From the NCBI GenBank assembly GCA_035294785.1, contig DATGKF010000116.1, positions 1 to 64,000 of the forward strand: DNA of 64,000 nucleotides. The letters are read 5' to 3'. The stretch is from Poindextera sp035294785 (GTDB taxonomy: Bacteria > Pseudomonadota > Alphaproteobacteria > Caulobacterales > Caulobacteraceae). Below the pieces are notes generated by a model, which worked only from the letters and a program-made list of their open reading frames with translations, made no database searches and was not told the origin of the DNA. The translations under genes and the position numbers were made by a program. Below, piece by piece: positions 41,742 to 50,141 of this stretch (the stretch's first letter is position 1; each line of letters opens with the position of its first letter).

Positions 41742-41757
41742 TGGCACGCATCTGGCT
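41742..41757 (+). promoter_or_regulatory. Second sigma-54 (-24/-12) promoter candidate
   Basis: TGGCACGCATCTGGCT: perfect TGGCACG, GG-N10-GC spacing correct, -12 block TGGCT. It is nearly identical to the site at 32489. It points to ACP2 (ATG at 41936; leader about 170 nt). Confidence 0.5.
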
Positions 41758-41787
41758 TTCAGCCAACGTAACTGAGCGTCTCTTGGT

Positions 41788-41833
41788 CAGAGTGTTCCAA
41801 ATTCATCCAGAGTACTTAGTAAGCGATACTCTG
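41788..41833. promoter_or_regulatory. Triple CAGAGT(A) repeat, candidate activator site
   Basis: CAGAGTG at 41788-41794 and CAGAGTA at 41808-41814 (20 bp apart), plus the inverted copy TACTCTG at 41827-41833. Two helical turns between direct copies and a facing copy suggest a DNA-binding protein site between the divergent ACAD and ACP2 genes. Confidence 0.35.
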
Positions 41834-41935
41834 AAGGTGGAACTGGCCCAGAAACGATCAACAACGTGACCGATACGACCCATTGCAAGACAGGCGCCAT
41901 GAAACACCCAGGCGCCGGGGCCAAGGAGCAGAGAT

Positions 41936-42199
41936 ATGGCGGACGGTAACCTCGTCTCGCGGCAGGCGAGGATCTTCAGCATCGTGAGCGCAATGCTCGC
42001 CAAGCAGGGCTTTCCAGGCCAGGTCGAACCCAACCAGTCGCTGCAGGAGGCCGGGCTCACCTCGCTCGACTTGGTCAACCTGATGCTGGCCATCGAAGCC
42101 GAGTTCGACTTCGAGGTTCCCCAGGACGAGATGACGCCGGAGAACTTCTCGAGCGTGCGCGCGATCGAGCGCCTGCTCGACTCCTTCGTCCCGGCCTGA
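41936..42199 (+). CDS. Aminoacyl carrier protein 2
   Basis: 87 residues. Carrier-protein fold with the phosphopantetheine Ser43 in EAGLTSLDLVNLMLAIEAEFDF and an acidic C-terminal helix (PQDEMTPENFSSVRAIERLL). This sequence type matches carrier proteins paired with amino acid:CP ligases in Bradyrhizobium/Agrobacterium. AAGGAG lies 11 nt upstream. The next gene begins within its stop codon (TGATG). Confidence 0.88.
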   Translation: MADGNLVSRQARIFSIVSAMLAKQGFPGQVEPNQSLQEAGLTSLDLVNLMLAIEAEFDFEVPQDEMTPENFSSVRAIERLLDSFVPA

Positions 42200-43134
42200 T
42201 GGCCGCTCGCGCGATGACGCTGGACCGCGGCGCACAGCGTTTCCTCAGGATGCTCAGCGCCTCCGCGGGCGACGGCGGCAGGCGAAACGCGGCGGACCGC
42301 CGGCGCTCGCTCGAGGCGTTGGCTGCGCTCGCCGAGGAGACGCCGCCCGATCCGGTCGATGTGCGCGACCTGTTGTCGCCGGGCGAGCACGGCGGCGTTC
42401 GGCTCCATCTCTACCGCCCCGCGGAACTGCGCGGCGACGGCTGCCTCGTCTTCTTTCACGGCGGCGGCTGGGTCGCCGGCGGCCTCGCCACCCACGACGG
42501 CGTGTGCCGCAGGCTGGCGGCCGCAGGCGGCATGCGCGTGCTGGCGGTCGACTACCGGCTCGCGCCCGAGCACCCGTTCCCGGCCGCCGTCGAGGACGCT
42601 CTGGCCGTGGTCCGATGGGCGGCGGACGAAGCCGACGCGCTCGGATTCGACGCGCGCCGCCTGGCGGTCGGGGGCGATAGCGCCGGCGCAGGTCTTGCCG
42701 CCGTGGTCACGCAGACCCGCGAGCGACCACCCATCGCCGCCCAACTCCTGGTCTGCCCGATCCTTGATGTTACGAACCAGAGCGCTTCGCGTCACGCCTT
42801 CGCACACGGATACTTCCTGGACGCCGCCACGCTCGAGGCTGACCTTGCCGACTATTGCGGCGCCGGGGTCGACCGGGCGGACCCCCGCATCTCCCCGGCG
42901 CTCGCGCCCACGCTCGAGGGCCAACCGACCACGCTGATCCACGCGGCCGAATATGACCCGTTCCGAGACGAGGCGATCGCCTACGCGGGCCGCCTGACCG
43001 CGGCCGGCGTCGACACGCGCCTGACCGTGTGGCCAGGCTTGATCCACTATTTCTATGCGTTGCCGCGGCTGATCCCGGCGGCGCTGCCGGCGCTGTCCGC
43101 GATCGGGGAGGAGCTGGCGGCCGCGCTGGCCTAG
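42199..43134 (+). CDS. Alpha/beta hydrolase, HSL family
   Basis: 311 residues. Oxyanion-hole motif HGGGW, nucleophile motif GDSAGAGL, and a late His in GLIHYFY complete the triad expected of hormone-sensitive-lipase-like esterases. It is translated from the ACP2 mRNA (TGATG). It could release or modify the carrier-bound product. Its stop lies within the 4-nt CTAG shared with the convergent acyl-CoA synthetase gene. Confidence 0.87.
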   Translation: MAARAMTLDRGAQRFLRMLSASAGDGGRRNAADRRRSLEALAALAEETPPDPVDVRDLLSPGEHGGVRLHLYRPAELRGDGCLVFFHGGGWVAGGLATHDGVCRRLAAAGGMRVLAVDYRLAPEHPFPAAVEDALAVVRWAADEADALGFDARRLAVGGDSAGAGLAAVVTQTRERPPIAAQLLVCPILDVTNQSASRHAFAHGYFLDAATLEADLADYCGAGVDRADPRISPALAPTLEGQPTTLIHAAEYDPFRDEAIAYAGRLTAAGVDTRLTVWPGLIHYFYALPRLIPAALPALSAIGEELAAALA

Positions 43135-44921
43135 AGGCGGACGCCGCCTTGTGCGATCTCGGCGAACAGCCCCGCATCGAGCGGGACATAGCCGCCCGCA
43201 CGCGGATCGTCGAAGTAGAGCCGGTCCGTCATCTTGGCGGGGTCGAACCCCTCGGCTGCGAGGCGGCCCGTCGTCCGCTTGAACGTCTCGGTAAACGCAA
43301 GCGCCGGCGTCAGCCGCAAGAACATGGGCCGTGCATAGGCCGGCAGCCGGCTCGCCAGCTCCGCGTGAAGCACGCCGAGATCGAAGCCGCTGCCCTTGAC
43401 GATGGCGGCCATGCCAGCCCGACCCTCGGCGCCTGGAACAGTCACACCGTATACCGACGCTGCGCTCACGCCGGGGCAGCTCTCGATGACGCTGGCGACT
43501 TCGCCGGTCGACACATTTTCACCCTTCCAGCGGAACGTGTCGCCGATCCGCTCGACGAAACGGAAGAAGCCGCGCTCGTCGATGCGCATCAGATCGCCGG
43601 TCCTGAGCCAGGCGTCGCCGCGCTCGAACACATCGCGCAGCACCTTCTTCTCCGTCTCGGCGGCGCTGGTGTAACCCTCGAAGCGATGCGCCGGATCTCC
43701 GCTGGCCTCGATCCGGCCAATGGCCTCGCCCGCCTCGCCCGGCCGGCAGCGGACGCAGAACCCATCGGCGCCGCGCGCCGGGGCGCCGGTCAGCGGATCG
43801 AAGGCGACGAGCGCGGCTGGGAAGCGGTGCGCCATGAATCCGGGCACCCGTCCAATGGCCCCCGGCTCGCCCTCGGCGTTGAACAGCGAGAAATTACCCT
43901 CGGTGGCGGCGTAGAACTCGAGGATCCGCGGGATCGCGAACCGCTCCTGGAACGGTGTCCAGACGGCGCCGCTCAGCCCGTTGCCGCACGCGATGCGCAG
44001 ATGGTGGTCTTTGTCACGCGCGTCGGCCGGCGCGCTGAGCAGATAGCGACAGAGTTCGCCGATGTACTGAAACAGCGTGCAATCCCAGCGCCGGATGTCG
44101 TCCCAAAAGCGGCCCGCCGAGAACTTCGGCGCGATCACCACCGAGCCGCCGCCGACGAGCAACGCCCCGGTGGCCACGACGCCGCCGACGCTGTGGTACA
44201 TCGGCAGGCAGTCGTAGAGGCGGTCGGCCGGGCCGGCATCCAGCATGCCGGCGAACCAGGCGCTCCAGCTCATCACGCGGCGATGGCTGACCCGAGCGGC
44301 CTTGGGCAGGCCCGTCGTTCCGGAGGTGTAGATCAGCAGCGCAGTGTCGTTGACGGTGACGCCGCGGCGCTCAGCTGGCGTAAGTCGCTGCGACGGGAGC
44401 GCGTCGATGGCCGCGAGGAGTCCGCCTGGCCCGCGGTCGAGCACGTCGAACGAAGGCGGCGCCGGCAGCCGCGCCGCGGCGGCGCGAGCTGGCTCGGCGA
44501 GCTCGGGAGAGGCGATCACGTGGCGCGGCGAGGCCGCAGCCAGGCTGTGGACCAGTGCGTCGCCGCGCAGGTTGGTGTTGATCAGCGCGACCACGACACC
44601 GACCGCGGTCAGACCGAGCCAGGCGGCAAGGTACTCGGGCCGGTTGGAGGCGACGACGGCGACGGCGTCGCCTTTCTCCAGGCCGTTCGCAAGCGCCCAG
44701 CGCCCGTAGCGACGGGCCCGCAGCGCCAGCTCGGCGTAGGTGAACCGCTGGTCGTCGGCCAGCAGGGCCGGGGCATCGGGTTGCGCGAGCGCCTGCGCCT
44801 CGACGACCTCCGAGAGCACGCGCTCCGGTTCTTTCTCGATGCGAGCGGTCAGGCTGAGCGCGCGCAGCCAAGCCTTGTTCGCGCTCTCCCTCGGCGCCGG
44901 ACGGGCGAGGCTCGCCTGCAT
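43131..44921 (-). CDS. Long-chain acyl-CoA synthetase, FATP/ACSVL type
   Basis: 596 residues from ATG 44921 (GAGG upstream). Motifs: LLIYTSGTTGLPKAARVSH (AMP binding), FYAATEGNFSLFN, RTGDLMRIDERGFFRFVERIGDTFRWKGENVST (two consecutive motif parts; FATP/VLACS signature). It activates long-chain or very-long-chain fatty acids to acyl-CoA at the membrane. It could supply an acyl starter for the cluster. An in-frame upstream extension to 45032 is rejected as it crosses the leader of metY. Confidence 0.88.
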   Translation of the reverse strand: MQASLARPAPRESANKAWLRALSLTARIEKEPERVLSEVVEAQALAQPDAPALLADDQRFTYAELALRARRYGRWALANGLEKGDAVAVVASNRPEYLAAWLGLTAVGVVVALINTNLRGDALVHSLAAASPRHVIASPELAEPARAAAARLPAPPSFDVLDRGPGGLLAAIDALPSQRLTPAERRGVTVNDTALLIYTSGTTGLPKAARVSHRRVMSWSAWFAGMLDAGPADRLYDCLPMYHSVGGVVATGALLVGGGSVVIAPKFSAGRFWDDIRRWDCTLFQYIGELCRYLLSAPADARDKDHHLRIACGNGLSGAVWTPFQERFAIPRILEFYAATEGNFSLFNAEGEPGAIGRVPGFMAHRFPAALVAFDPLTGAPARGADGFCVRCRPGEAGEAIGRIEASGDPAHRFEGYTSAAETEKKVLRDVFERGDAWLRTGDLMRIDERGFFRFVERIGDTFRWKGENVSTGEVASVIESCPGVSAASVYGVTVPGAEGRAGMAAIVKGSGFDLGVLHAELASRLPAYARPMFLRLTPALAFTETFKRTTGRLAAEGFDPAKMTDRLYFDDPRAGGYVPLDAGLFAEIAQGGVRL

Positions 44922-44974
44922 GGAAATCCTCACATTCCTCGGACGCGGCCAGCTTTGGCACACGCGCGCGCTTT

Positions 44975-44991
44975 CCCTTGCAATCCAAGGG
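44975..44991 (+). other. Hairpin in the metY leader
   Basis: CCCTTG-CAATC-CAAGGG, 6-bp arms. It is in the 160-bp gap before metY, and an imperfect sigma-54-like TGGCAC (44956-44961) lies just upstream, with the GC one base too far. No known SAM riboswitch consensus was recognised. Confidence 0.3.
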
Positions 44992-45082
44992 CCAGAAGGC
45001 GGCGCGCCTCTTGCAGCAGCGAGCGTCGCCACAGGCAGCCGCCCGAATCCGAGACGGGCGCGCCACGGCGCAGGAGGCCGGT

Positions 45083-46390
45083 ATGCGTCCAGAGACGATC
45101 GCGATCCACGGCGGATTCGACTCCGATCCGACCACCCACGCCGTGGCCGTGCCGATCTACCAGACGGCCTCTTACAGCTTCGACAGCGCCGCCCACGGCG
45201 CGGCGCTCTTCGACCTGGAGGCGGAGGGCTACCGCTACAGCCGCATCAGCAACCCCACGACGGCGGTGCTGGAGAAGCGCATCGCCGAACTGGAGGGCGG
45301 CGTCGCCGCGCTGGCCGTCGCATCGGGGCAGGCCGCGCTCTACTACGCCTTCGCCAACGTCGCCGACATCGGGGGCAACATCGTCTCCGTGCCGCAGCTC
45401 TACGGCGCGACCCACACGCTGCTCGCCAGCGTCCTGCCCCGACAGGGCGTCCAGGGCCGCTTCGCCGCCGGCGACCGTCCCGACGACATCGCGCGCCTTA
45501 TCGACGACAACACCCGCGCCGTCTTCTGCGAAAGCATCGGCAACCCGGCCGGCAACATCTGCGACGTGGCGGCGATCGCCGAGGTGGCGCACGCGGCGGG
45601 CGTTCCGCTGATCGTCGATAACACCGTCGCAACGCCGATCCTGTGGCGACCGATCGACCACGGCGCTGACATCGTGGTCCAGTCGTTGACGAAGTATCTC
45701 GGCGGGCACGGGACCACGCTGGGCGGGGCGATCATCGACGGCGGCTCGTTCCCATGGGCCCGCCACGCCGACCGGTTCCCGACCTTCAACGAACCTGACG
45801 AGTCCTATCACGGGCTGGTCTACGCCGAGCGGTTCGGGCGCGAGGCGTTCGTCGCCCGCTGCCGCAGCGTCTACCAGCGCACGACGGGCGCGGTGCTGGC
45901 GCCACTGAGCGCGTTCCTGTTGCTGCAAGGCATCGAGACGGTGGCGCTGCGGGTCGAGCGGCATGTCGAGAATGGCCGCCGCGTGGCCGAGTTCCTGCGC
46001 GACCACCCGCGGGTCGAGTGGGTAAGCTACGCCGGCTTTCCGGACAGCCCCCACCACGCCCTGGCGCAGAAGTATCTCGGCGGTCGCGCGCCCTCGCTGC
46101 TGGCCTTCGGCGTGCGCGGCGGGCTAGACGCCGGCGTGGCCTTCTACGACCGGCTGGGGCTGATCAAGCGGCTGGTGAACATCGGGGATGCGAAGTCCCT
46201 CGCCTGCCATCCGGCGTCGACGACCCACCGGCAGATGTCGGCCGAGGACCAGCGCAAGGCCGGCGTGCGCCCCGAAATGATCCGCCTCAGCATCGGCATC
46301 GAGCACATCGACGACATCATCGCCGACCTCGACCAGGCGCTTGGCGGTGTCGCCGCGGCGACGCGCGCCGCCGCGGCGGTTGGCGCCTGA
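45083..46390 (+). CDS. metY: O-acyl-homoserine sulfhydrylase / Cys-Met metabolism PLP enzyme
   Basis: 435 residues from ATG 45083 (GGAGG upstream). Cys/Met metabolism PLP enzymes: PIYQTASYSF, RYSRISNPTTAVLE, ASGQAALYY, PLP-Lys204 in QSLTKYLGGHG, and TTHRQMS near the C-terminus. It makes homocysteine from O-acyl-homoserine and sulfide in the direct sulfhydrylation route. The 9-nt gap to metA shows an operon producing both the acylated substrate and the product. Confidence 0.92.
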   Translation: MRPETIAIHGGFDSDPTTHAVAVPIYQTASYSFDSAAHGAALFDLEAEGYRYSRISNPTTAVLEKRIAELEGGVAALAVASGQAALYYAFANVADIGGNIVSVPQLYGATHTLLASVLPRQGVQGRFAAGDRPDDIARLIDDNTRAVFCESIGNPAGNICDVAAIAEVAHAAGVPLIVDNTVATPILWRPIDHGADIVVQSLTKYLGGHGTTLGGAIIDGGSFPWARHADRFPTFNEPDESYHGLVYAERFGREAFVARCRSVYQRTTGAVLAPLSAFLLLQGIETVALRVERHVENGRRVAEFLRDHPRVEWVSYAGFPDSPHHALAQKYLGGRAPSLLAFGVRGGLDAGVAFYDRLGLIKRLVNIGDAKSLACHPASTTHRQMSAEDQRKAGVRPEMIRLSIGIEHIDDIIADLDQALGGVAAATRAAAAVGA

Positions 46391-46399
46391 GGCGGGCCG

Positions 46400-47365
46400 A
46401 TGGCTGACGGGAGCACCGCCGCCGAGGGCCGTCGCGGGCCAAAGCCGCGCTTGCGGATCGGGCTGGTCAACAACATGCCGGACGCGGCGCTGCAGGCGAC
46501 CGAACGGCAGTTTCGCGGCCTTCTCACGGAGGCGGCCCGCGGGCGATTCGACATCGACCTGCGCCTCTACGCGCTGACGGGCGTGCCACGCGGCGACGCC
46601 GCGCGAGCGCTGCTCGACGCGCGCTACGAATCGCCCGCAGTGCTGCGGCGCTGCGGCGCCGATGCGCTGATCGTCACCGGCAGCGAGCCGCGCGCCGAGG
46701 ACCTGCGCCAGGAGCCCTACTGGGACGAACTGGCCGGGCTGGTGACCTGGGCGGACAAGCATACGACGTCGAGCCTCTGGTCCTGTCTCGCCGCCCACGC
46801 CGCGGTGCTGCACCTGGACGGTATCGAGCGTCAGCGGCTGCCGGCGAAACTTTCCGGCGTCTACGCTTTCGAGCGCGCGGCCGACGGCGGCCTGCTGCGC
46901 GGGCTCTCGGGCAGCGTCGTTCGCCCGCACTCGCGTTACAACGGCCTTCTCGCCGACGACCTGGCCGCAAGCGGCTATCGCCTCCTGACCAGGGCCGACG
47001 ACGCCGGCGTCGATACGTTCATGCGGCGGGACCGCAGCCTCTTCCTCTTCTTCCAGGGCCACCCCGAGTACGACCCGGACAGCCTGATGCGCGAATACCG
47101 CCGCGACGTCGGCCGTTTCCTCCGCGGCGAGCGCGGCGAGATCCCGAACATCCCCGCCAACTACTTCGACGCAGCGACCGCACAGTCTCTTCGTGTGTTC
47201 GAAACCCACGCGCGGCAAAGTCGCGAGGCAGGCGCCGCCGCCTGGTCAGACGCGTTCATGGCGGGGTTCGCCGACCGCGCGCCCTGGCGGGCCAGCGCCG
47301 CTAAGATGGTGCGCAACTGGCTGAGCCTCGTCGCGGAGCCGCAGGCGGCTGAGGTCGTCCCGTGA
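46400..47365 (+). CDS. metA: Homoserine O-acyltransferase, MetA family
   Basis: 321 residues. MetA fold: LVNNMPDAALQATERQF, catalytic Cys129 in SLWSCLAAHAA, SGVYAFE, PHSRYNGL, and His221/Glu223 in GHPEYD, so the Cys-His-Glu triad is kept. It transfers succinyl or acetyl from CoA to homoserine; the donor cannot be decided by eye. It is coupled to the thioesterase gene by GTGA. Confidence 0.9.
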   Translation: MADGSTAAEGRRGPKPRLRIGLVNNMPDAALQATERQFRGLLTEAARGRFDIDLRLYALTGVPRGDAARALLDARYESPAVLRRCGADALIVTGSEPRAEDLRQEPYWDELAGLVTWADKHTTSSLWSCLAAHAAVLHLDGIERQRLPAKLSGVYAFERAADGGLLRGLSGSVVRPHSRYNGLLADDLAASGYRLLTRADDAGVDTFMRRDRSLFLFFQGHPEYDPDSLMREYRRDVGRFLRGERGEIPNIPANYFDAATAQSLRVFETHARQSREAGAAAWSDAFMAGFADRAPWRASAAKMVRNWLSLVAEPQAAEVVP

Positions 47366-48309
47366 ACGCGCAGACCTCGACCGCCGAGCGCACCGGTGAG
47401 CTCCGGTCGCTGTTCGCACGCGTCTCGCGCAAAGCCCGGGTGGTCGTCCCCATCAACGACGCGGCGGCGGACCCAAAGAACACAGCGCCCGCCTTCTTCT
47501 GTGTGCACTCGCTGTCGGGCGCCGGCGGGACAGATTTCATCGCGCTGGCCAATCGGGTCGGAGACGGCCTGCGCATCTTTGGGGTTCAGGCCCCTCCGAA
47601 ACGGATCGACGAGCCGATGTTCGGCGCCACGGTGCCGTCGATCGCGGCCATCTACGCCGACGCCTTGTCGGACGCCCAACCCGCGGGACCCATTCATCTT
47701 GGCGGGTGGTCGGCCGGCGCCCCGATCGCGCTCGAGGTCGCTCACCAGTTGCGCCGCCTCGGCCGCGAGGTGGGCCTGCTGGTCGCGATCGAAGGCGGCC
47801 CGGAGATTGCGCACGACGGGGTCCGGCGTTGGGACCCTCGCTACTGGCTTCGCGTCGCGGCGAACGCCCCGGCCTGGTGGCGCGACACCCGTTCGATGAA
47901 GCCGGACTTTCCTCTTGGCGACGCGATTAGATTCGCCAGGTCCATCGGCGCGCGCGTGCGTCGGGGCGGCGGGCGCGGCGAAGGCCGCGTGCGCGCCAGC
48001 GAACACATCGAGCAGTTCGGCTCCATGGATCGCTACCCGGCCGCCCAGCGCCAGTTCATGGTCCGGCTCTACGACGCGATCATGCAGTACGAACCCGCGC
48101 CTTGGGATGCGCCGGTCGTCGTCTACGAAGCCAGCATCAAGCCCGCCGCCACGCTGCCGCAGTATCTGGAGCGCTGGCGCATGATCGCGCCGCAGGCCGA
48201 GCGCGTGGTGCTGGACGGCAATCACGTCACGATCATGCGCGAGCCTTGGGTCGGCCAGCTGGCCGGGGACCTGAAGCGCCGCATCGGAACGACGGAAGCA
48301 GCGGCGTAG
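47362..48309 (+). CDS. Free-standing thioesterase 1 (NRPS/PKS type)
   Basis: 315 residues from GTG 47362 inside the metA stop (GTGA). Alpha/beta-hydrolase thioesterase: CVHSLSGAGG (oxyanion region), GWSAGAPIALEVA with nucleophile Ser117, and a late His in GNHVTIM. Such proteins release or edit products on carrier-protein assembly lines. No large NRPS or PKS is in the window, so the small ACPs are the likely partners. It is a paralogue of the protein at 53084. Confidence 0.87.
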   Translation: MNAQTSTAERTGELRSLFARVSRKARVVVPINDAAADPKNTAPAFFCVHSLSGAGGTDFIALANRVGDGLRIFGVQAPPKRIDEPMFGATVPSIAAIYADALSDAQPAGPIHLGGWSAGAPIALEVAHQLRRLGREVGLLVAIEGGPEIAHDGVRRWDPRYWLRVAANAPAWWRDTRSMKPDFPLGDAIRFARSIGARVRRGGGRGEGRVRASEHIEQFGSMDRYPAAQRQFMVRLYDAIMQYEPAPWDAPVVVYEASIKPAATLPQYLERWRMIAPQAERVVLDGNHVTIMREPWVGQLAGDLKRRIGTTEAAA

Positions 48310-48311
48310 CG

Positions 48312-48944
48312 ATGGCCGCGACCCAACCCGCAGTCCTGACGACGCTGACGACGCACCGCCCGCAGGCCTGGGGCTGGATGGCGATCGCACTCATTTCCAC
48401 GCTCGCGCTCGCCGCCGCGGTGCTGTTCCGTTTTGGCGCCGGCCGCGACGGGACGGAGCTGGCGTTGAAGATGACCGCGCGGCTGGCGTTCGCCTTCTTC
48501 TGGCCCGCCTTCGTTGGCGGCGCGACCGCGCGCCTGTTCGGCGCTGCGTTCGACCCCGTCGCCCGACGAGCGCGCGTGCTGGGGCTCGCCTTCGCCGCCG
48601 CGCTGGCCGTGCACCTGACGCTCGTCGCGTGGATCAGCTGGATCGGCGACGCGCCAGGGCTTCGCACCTTTCTGATCTTTGGCGTGGGCGCCGGCTGGAC
48701 GACGCTCCTGGCCCTGGCGTCGTTCAAGGCGCTCGGCGCGCAGATCAGCCCTCTCGGTTGGTGGGTGCTTCGAAACGTTGGGATGAGTTATCTGCTGTTC
48801 GACTTCGCGCTCGACTTCTTCAAGCCCCCGCCGATGCACTCGCTGCTGGTCAAGGTCGAGTACGTCCCATTTCAGCTGCTCGTGGCCATGGCCGTGGCGC
48901 TACGGTTGGGCGCGTGGGTCAAGGACCGACGGCAGGCCTCCTAA
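48312..48944 (+). CDS. Multi-pass membrane protein of unknown function
   Basis: 210 residues, 2 nt after the thioesterase stop. About six hydrophobic helices, a few basic residues in the loops, and conserved-looking FDFALDFFKPPPMHS near helix 5-6. The topology resembles small ferric-reductase-like or export-type membrane proteins, but no family can be named. The operon position suggests export or membrane anchoring of the metY-metA-thioesterase product. Confidence 0.65.
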   Translation: MAATQPAVLTTLTTHRPQAWGWMAIALISTLALAAAVLFRFGAGRDGTELALKMTARLAFAFFWPAFVGGATARLFGAAFDPVARRARVLGLAFAAALAVHLTLVAWISWIGDAPGLRTFLIFGVGAGWTTLLALASFKALGAQISPLGWWVLRNVGMSYLLFDFALDFFKPPPMHSLLVKVEYVPFQLLVAMAVALRLGAWVKDRRQAS

Positions 48945-48947
48945 GCC

Positions 48948-49976
48948 TCATCGCGCAGCGGTCGCGGCGAGTTGATGGCGGTAGGCCTGGTACCAGTCGC
49001 AGAACGCCTTCACGCCGACGGTGACCGGTGTCGAAGGCTTGTAGTCGATGAGAGCCTCGAGCAGCCGCGTGTCGGCGAACGTGGCGGGCACGTCGCCCTT
49101 CTGCATCGGCAGCCGGTTCACCCGCGCGCGCCGGCCGAGCGCACGCTCGATCGCGGCGACGTAATCGAGCAGCTTTACGGGTGCGCCGCCGCCGATGTTC
49201 ACGAGCCGCCATGGCGCGATCGGGCTCAGCGAATCCACGCCGGCGGGACCGACCGGCTCGCCTTGCCGCGGGCTCTGCGGAATCAGCCGAACGATCGCCT
49301 CGACCAGATCGTCGACATAGGTGAAGTCGCGCACCATGTCGCCGCCATTGAAGAGGTCGATCGGCCGGTCCTCGAGCATCGCCTCGGCGAACTTGAAGAG
49401 GGCCATGTCGGGCCGGCCCCACGGGCCATAGACGGTGAAGAAGCGGAACGCGGTCGTCGGCACGCCCCACAGATGGGCGTAGCTGTGGGTCATCAACTCC
49501 ATCGACTTCTTGGTCGCGGCGTAGATGGTGAGCGGATAGTCGGCCCGGTCGACCTCGGCGAACGGCATCTTCTCGTTGGCGCCGTACGCCGAGCTGGTCG
49601 AGGCGCAGAGGAAGTGGCGCACCTGATGGCGGCGGGCGAGCTCCATCACGTTGAAGGAGCCGACAACGTTCGAGCTGACGTAGGTCGCCGGCGCTTCGAG
49701 GCTGTAGCGAACGCCCGCCTGGGCGGCGAGATGGACGATAACCTCCGGCGCGAAGCCGTCGCAGGCGGCGGCGAGCGCGCCCTCGTCCTCCAGCATGGCG
49801 ACACATTCGGCGAAGCCGGGCTCAGCTTTGAGCAGGTCGTGCCGCGCGCGCTTCAGCGCCACATCGTAGTAGGGCGTCAGCCCGTCGATCCCCAACACGG
49901 CGTGGCCGTCTGCGAGCAGTCGACGGGCCAGGTGGAAGCCCACGAAGCCGGCCGTGCCGGTCACCAGAACGCGCAC
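48948..49976 (-). CDS. UDP-glucuronate 4-epimerase-type NAD-dependent epimerase
   Basis: 342 residues. Extended SDR: GTAGFVG, DGLTPYYDVALKRAR (typical of UDP-GlcA epimerases), catalytic ASTSSAYG and YAATKK (YxxxK), and RFFTVYGPWGRPDMALF. With the adjacent UDP-glucose dehydrogenase it should make UDP-galacturonate for the glycan. The gene is divergent from ugd. Confidence 0.9.
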   Translation of the reverse strand: MRVLVTGTAGFVGFHLARRLLADGHAVLGIDGLTPYYDVALKRARHDLLKAEPGFAECVAMLEDEGALAAACDGFAPEVIVHLAAQAGVRYSLEAPATYVSSNVVGSFNVMELARRHQVRHFLCASTSSAYGANEKMPFAEVDRADYPLTIYAATKKSMELMTHSYAHLWGVPTTAFRFFTVYGPWGRPDMALFKFAEAMLEDRPIDLFNGGDMVRDFTYVDDLVEAIVRLIPQSPRQGEPVGPAGVDSLSPIAPWRLVNIGGGAPVKLLDYVAAIERALGRRARVNRLPMQKGDVPATFADTRLLEALIDYKPSTPVTVGVKAFCDWYQAYRHQLAATAAR

Positions 49977-50141
49977 GTGCCGTCATCCCCCTTGCAAGGC
50001 CGGGATCGCAAATACCGTTGACGGCGCCGCTCCGCCAGCCCCGCCGCCTTTTCGCGCGGGCCCGCTTCTTGCTCAACAACCTGCTGAATCCCTTGCGCGC
50101 ACAGACTTTCGTGGGAGCGCGCCAACGGCAGGCGAGACATC

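Noticed and set aside
44922..45082. SAM riboswitch upstream of metY
   Set aside because: Only one simple hairpin was found; no SAM-I, SAM-II or SAH consensus blocks were recognised by eye. A covariance-model search of this interval would settle it.
43029..45611. 860-residue forward open frame over the acyl-CoA synthetase gene
   Set aside because: Antisense to a complete FATP-type gene with all motifs; sequence is low-complexity. High-GC shadow.
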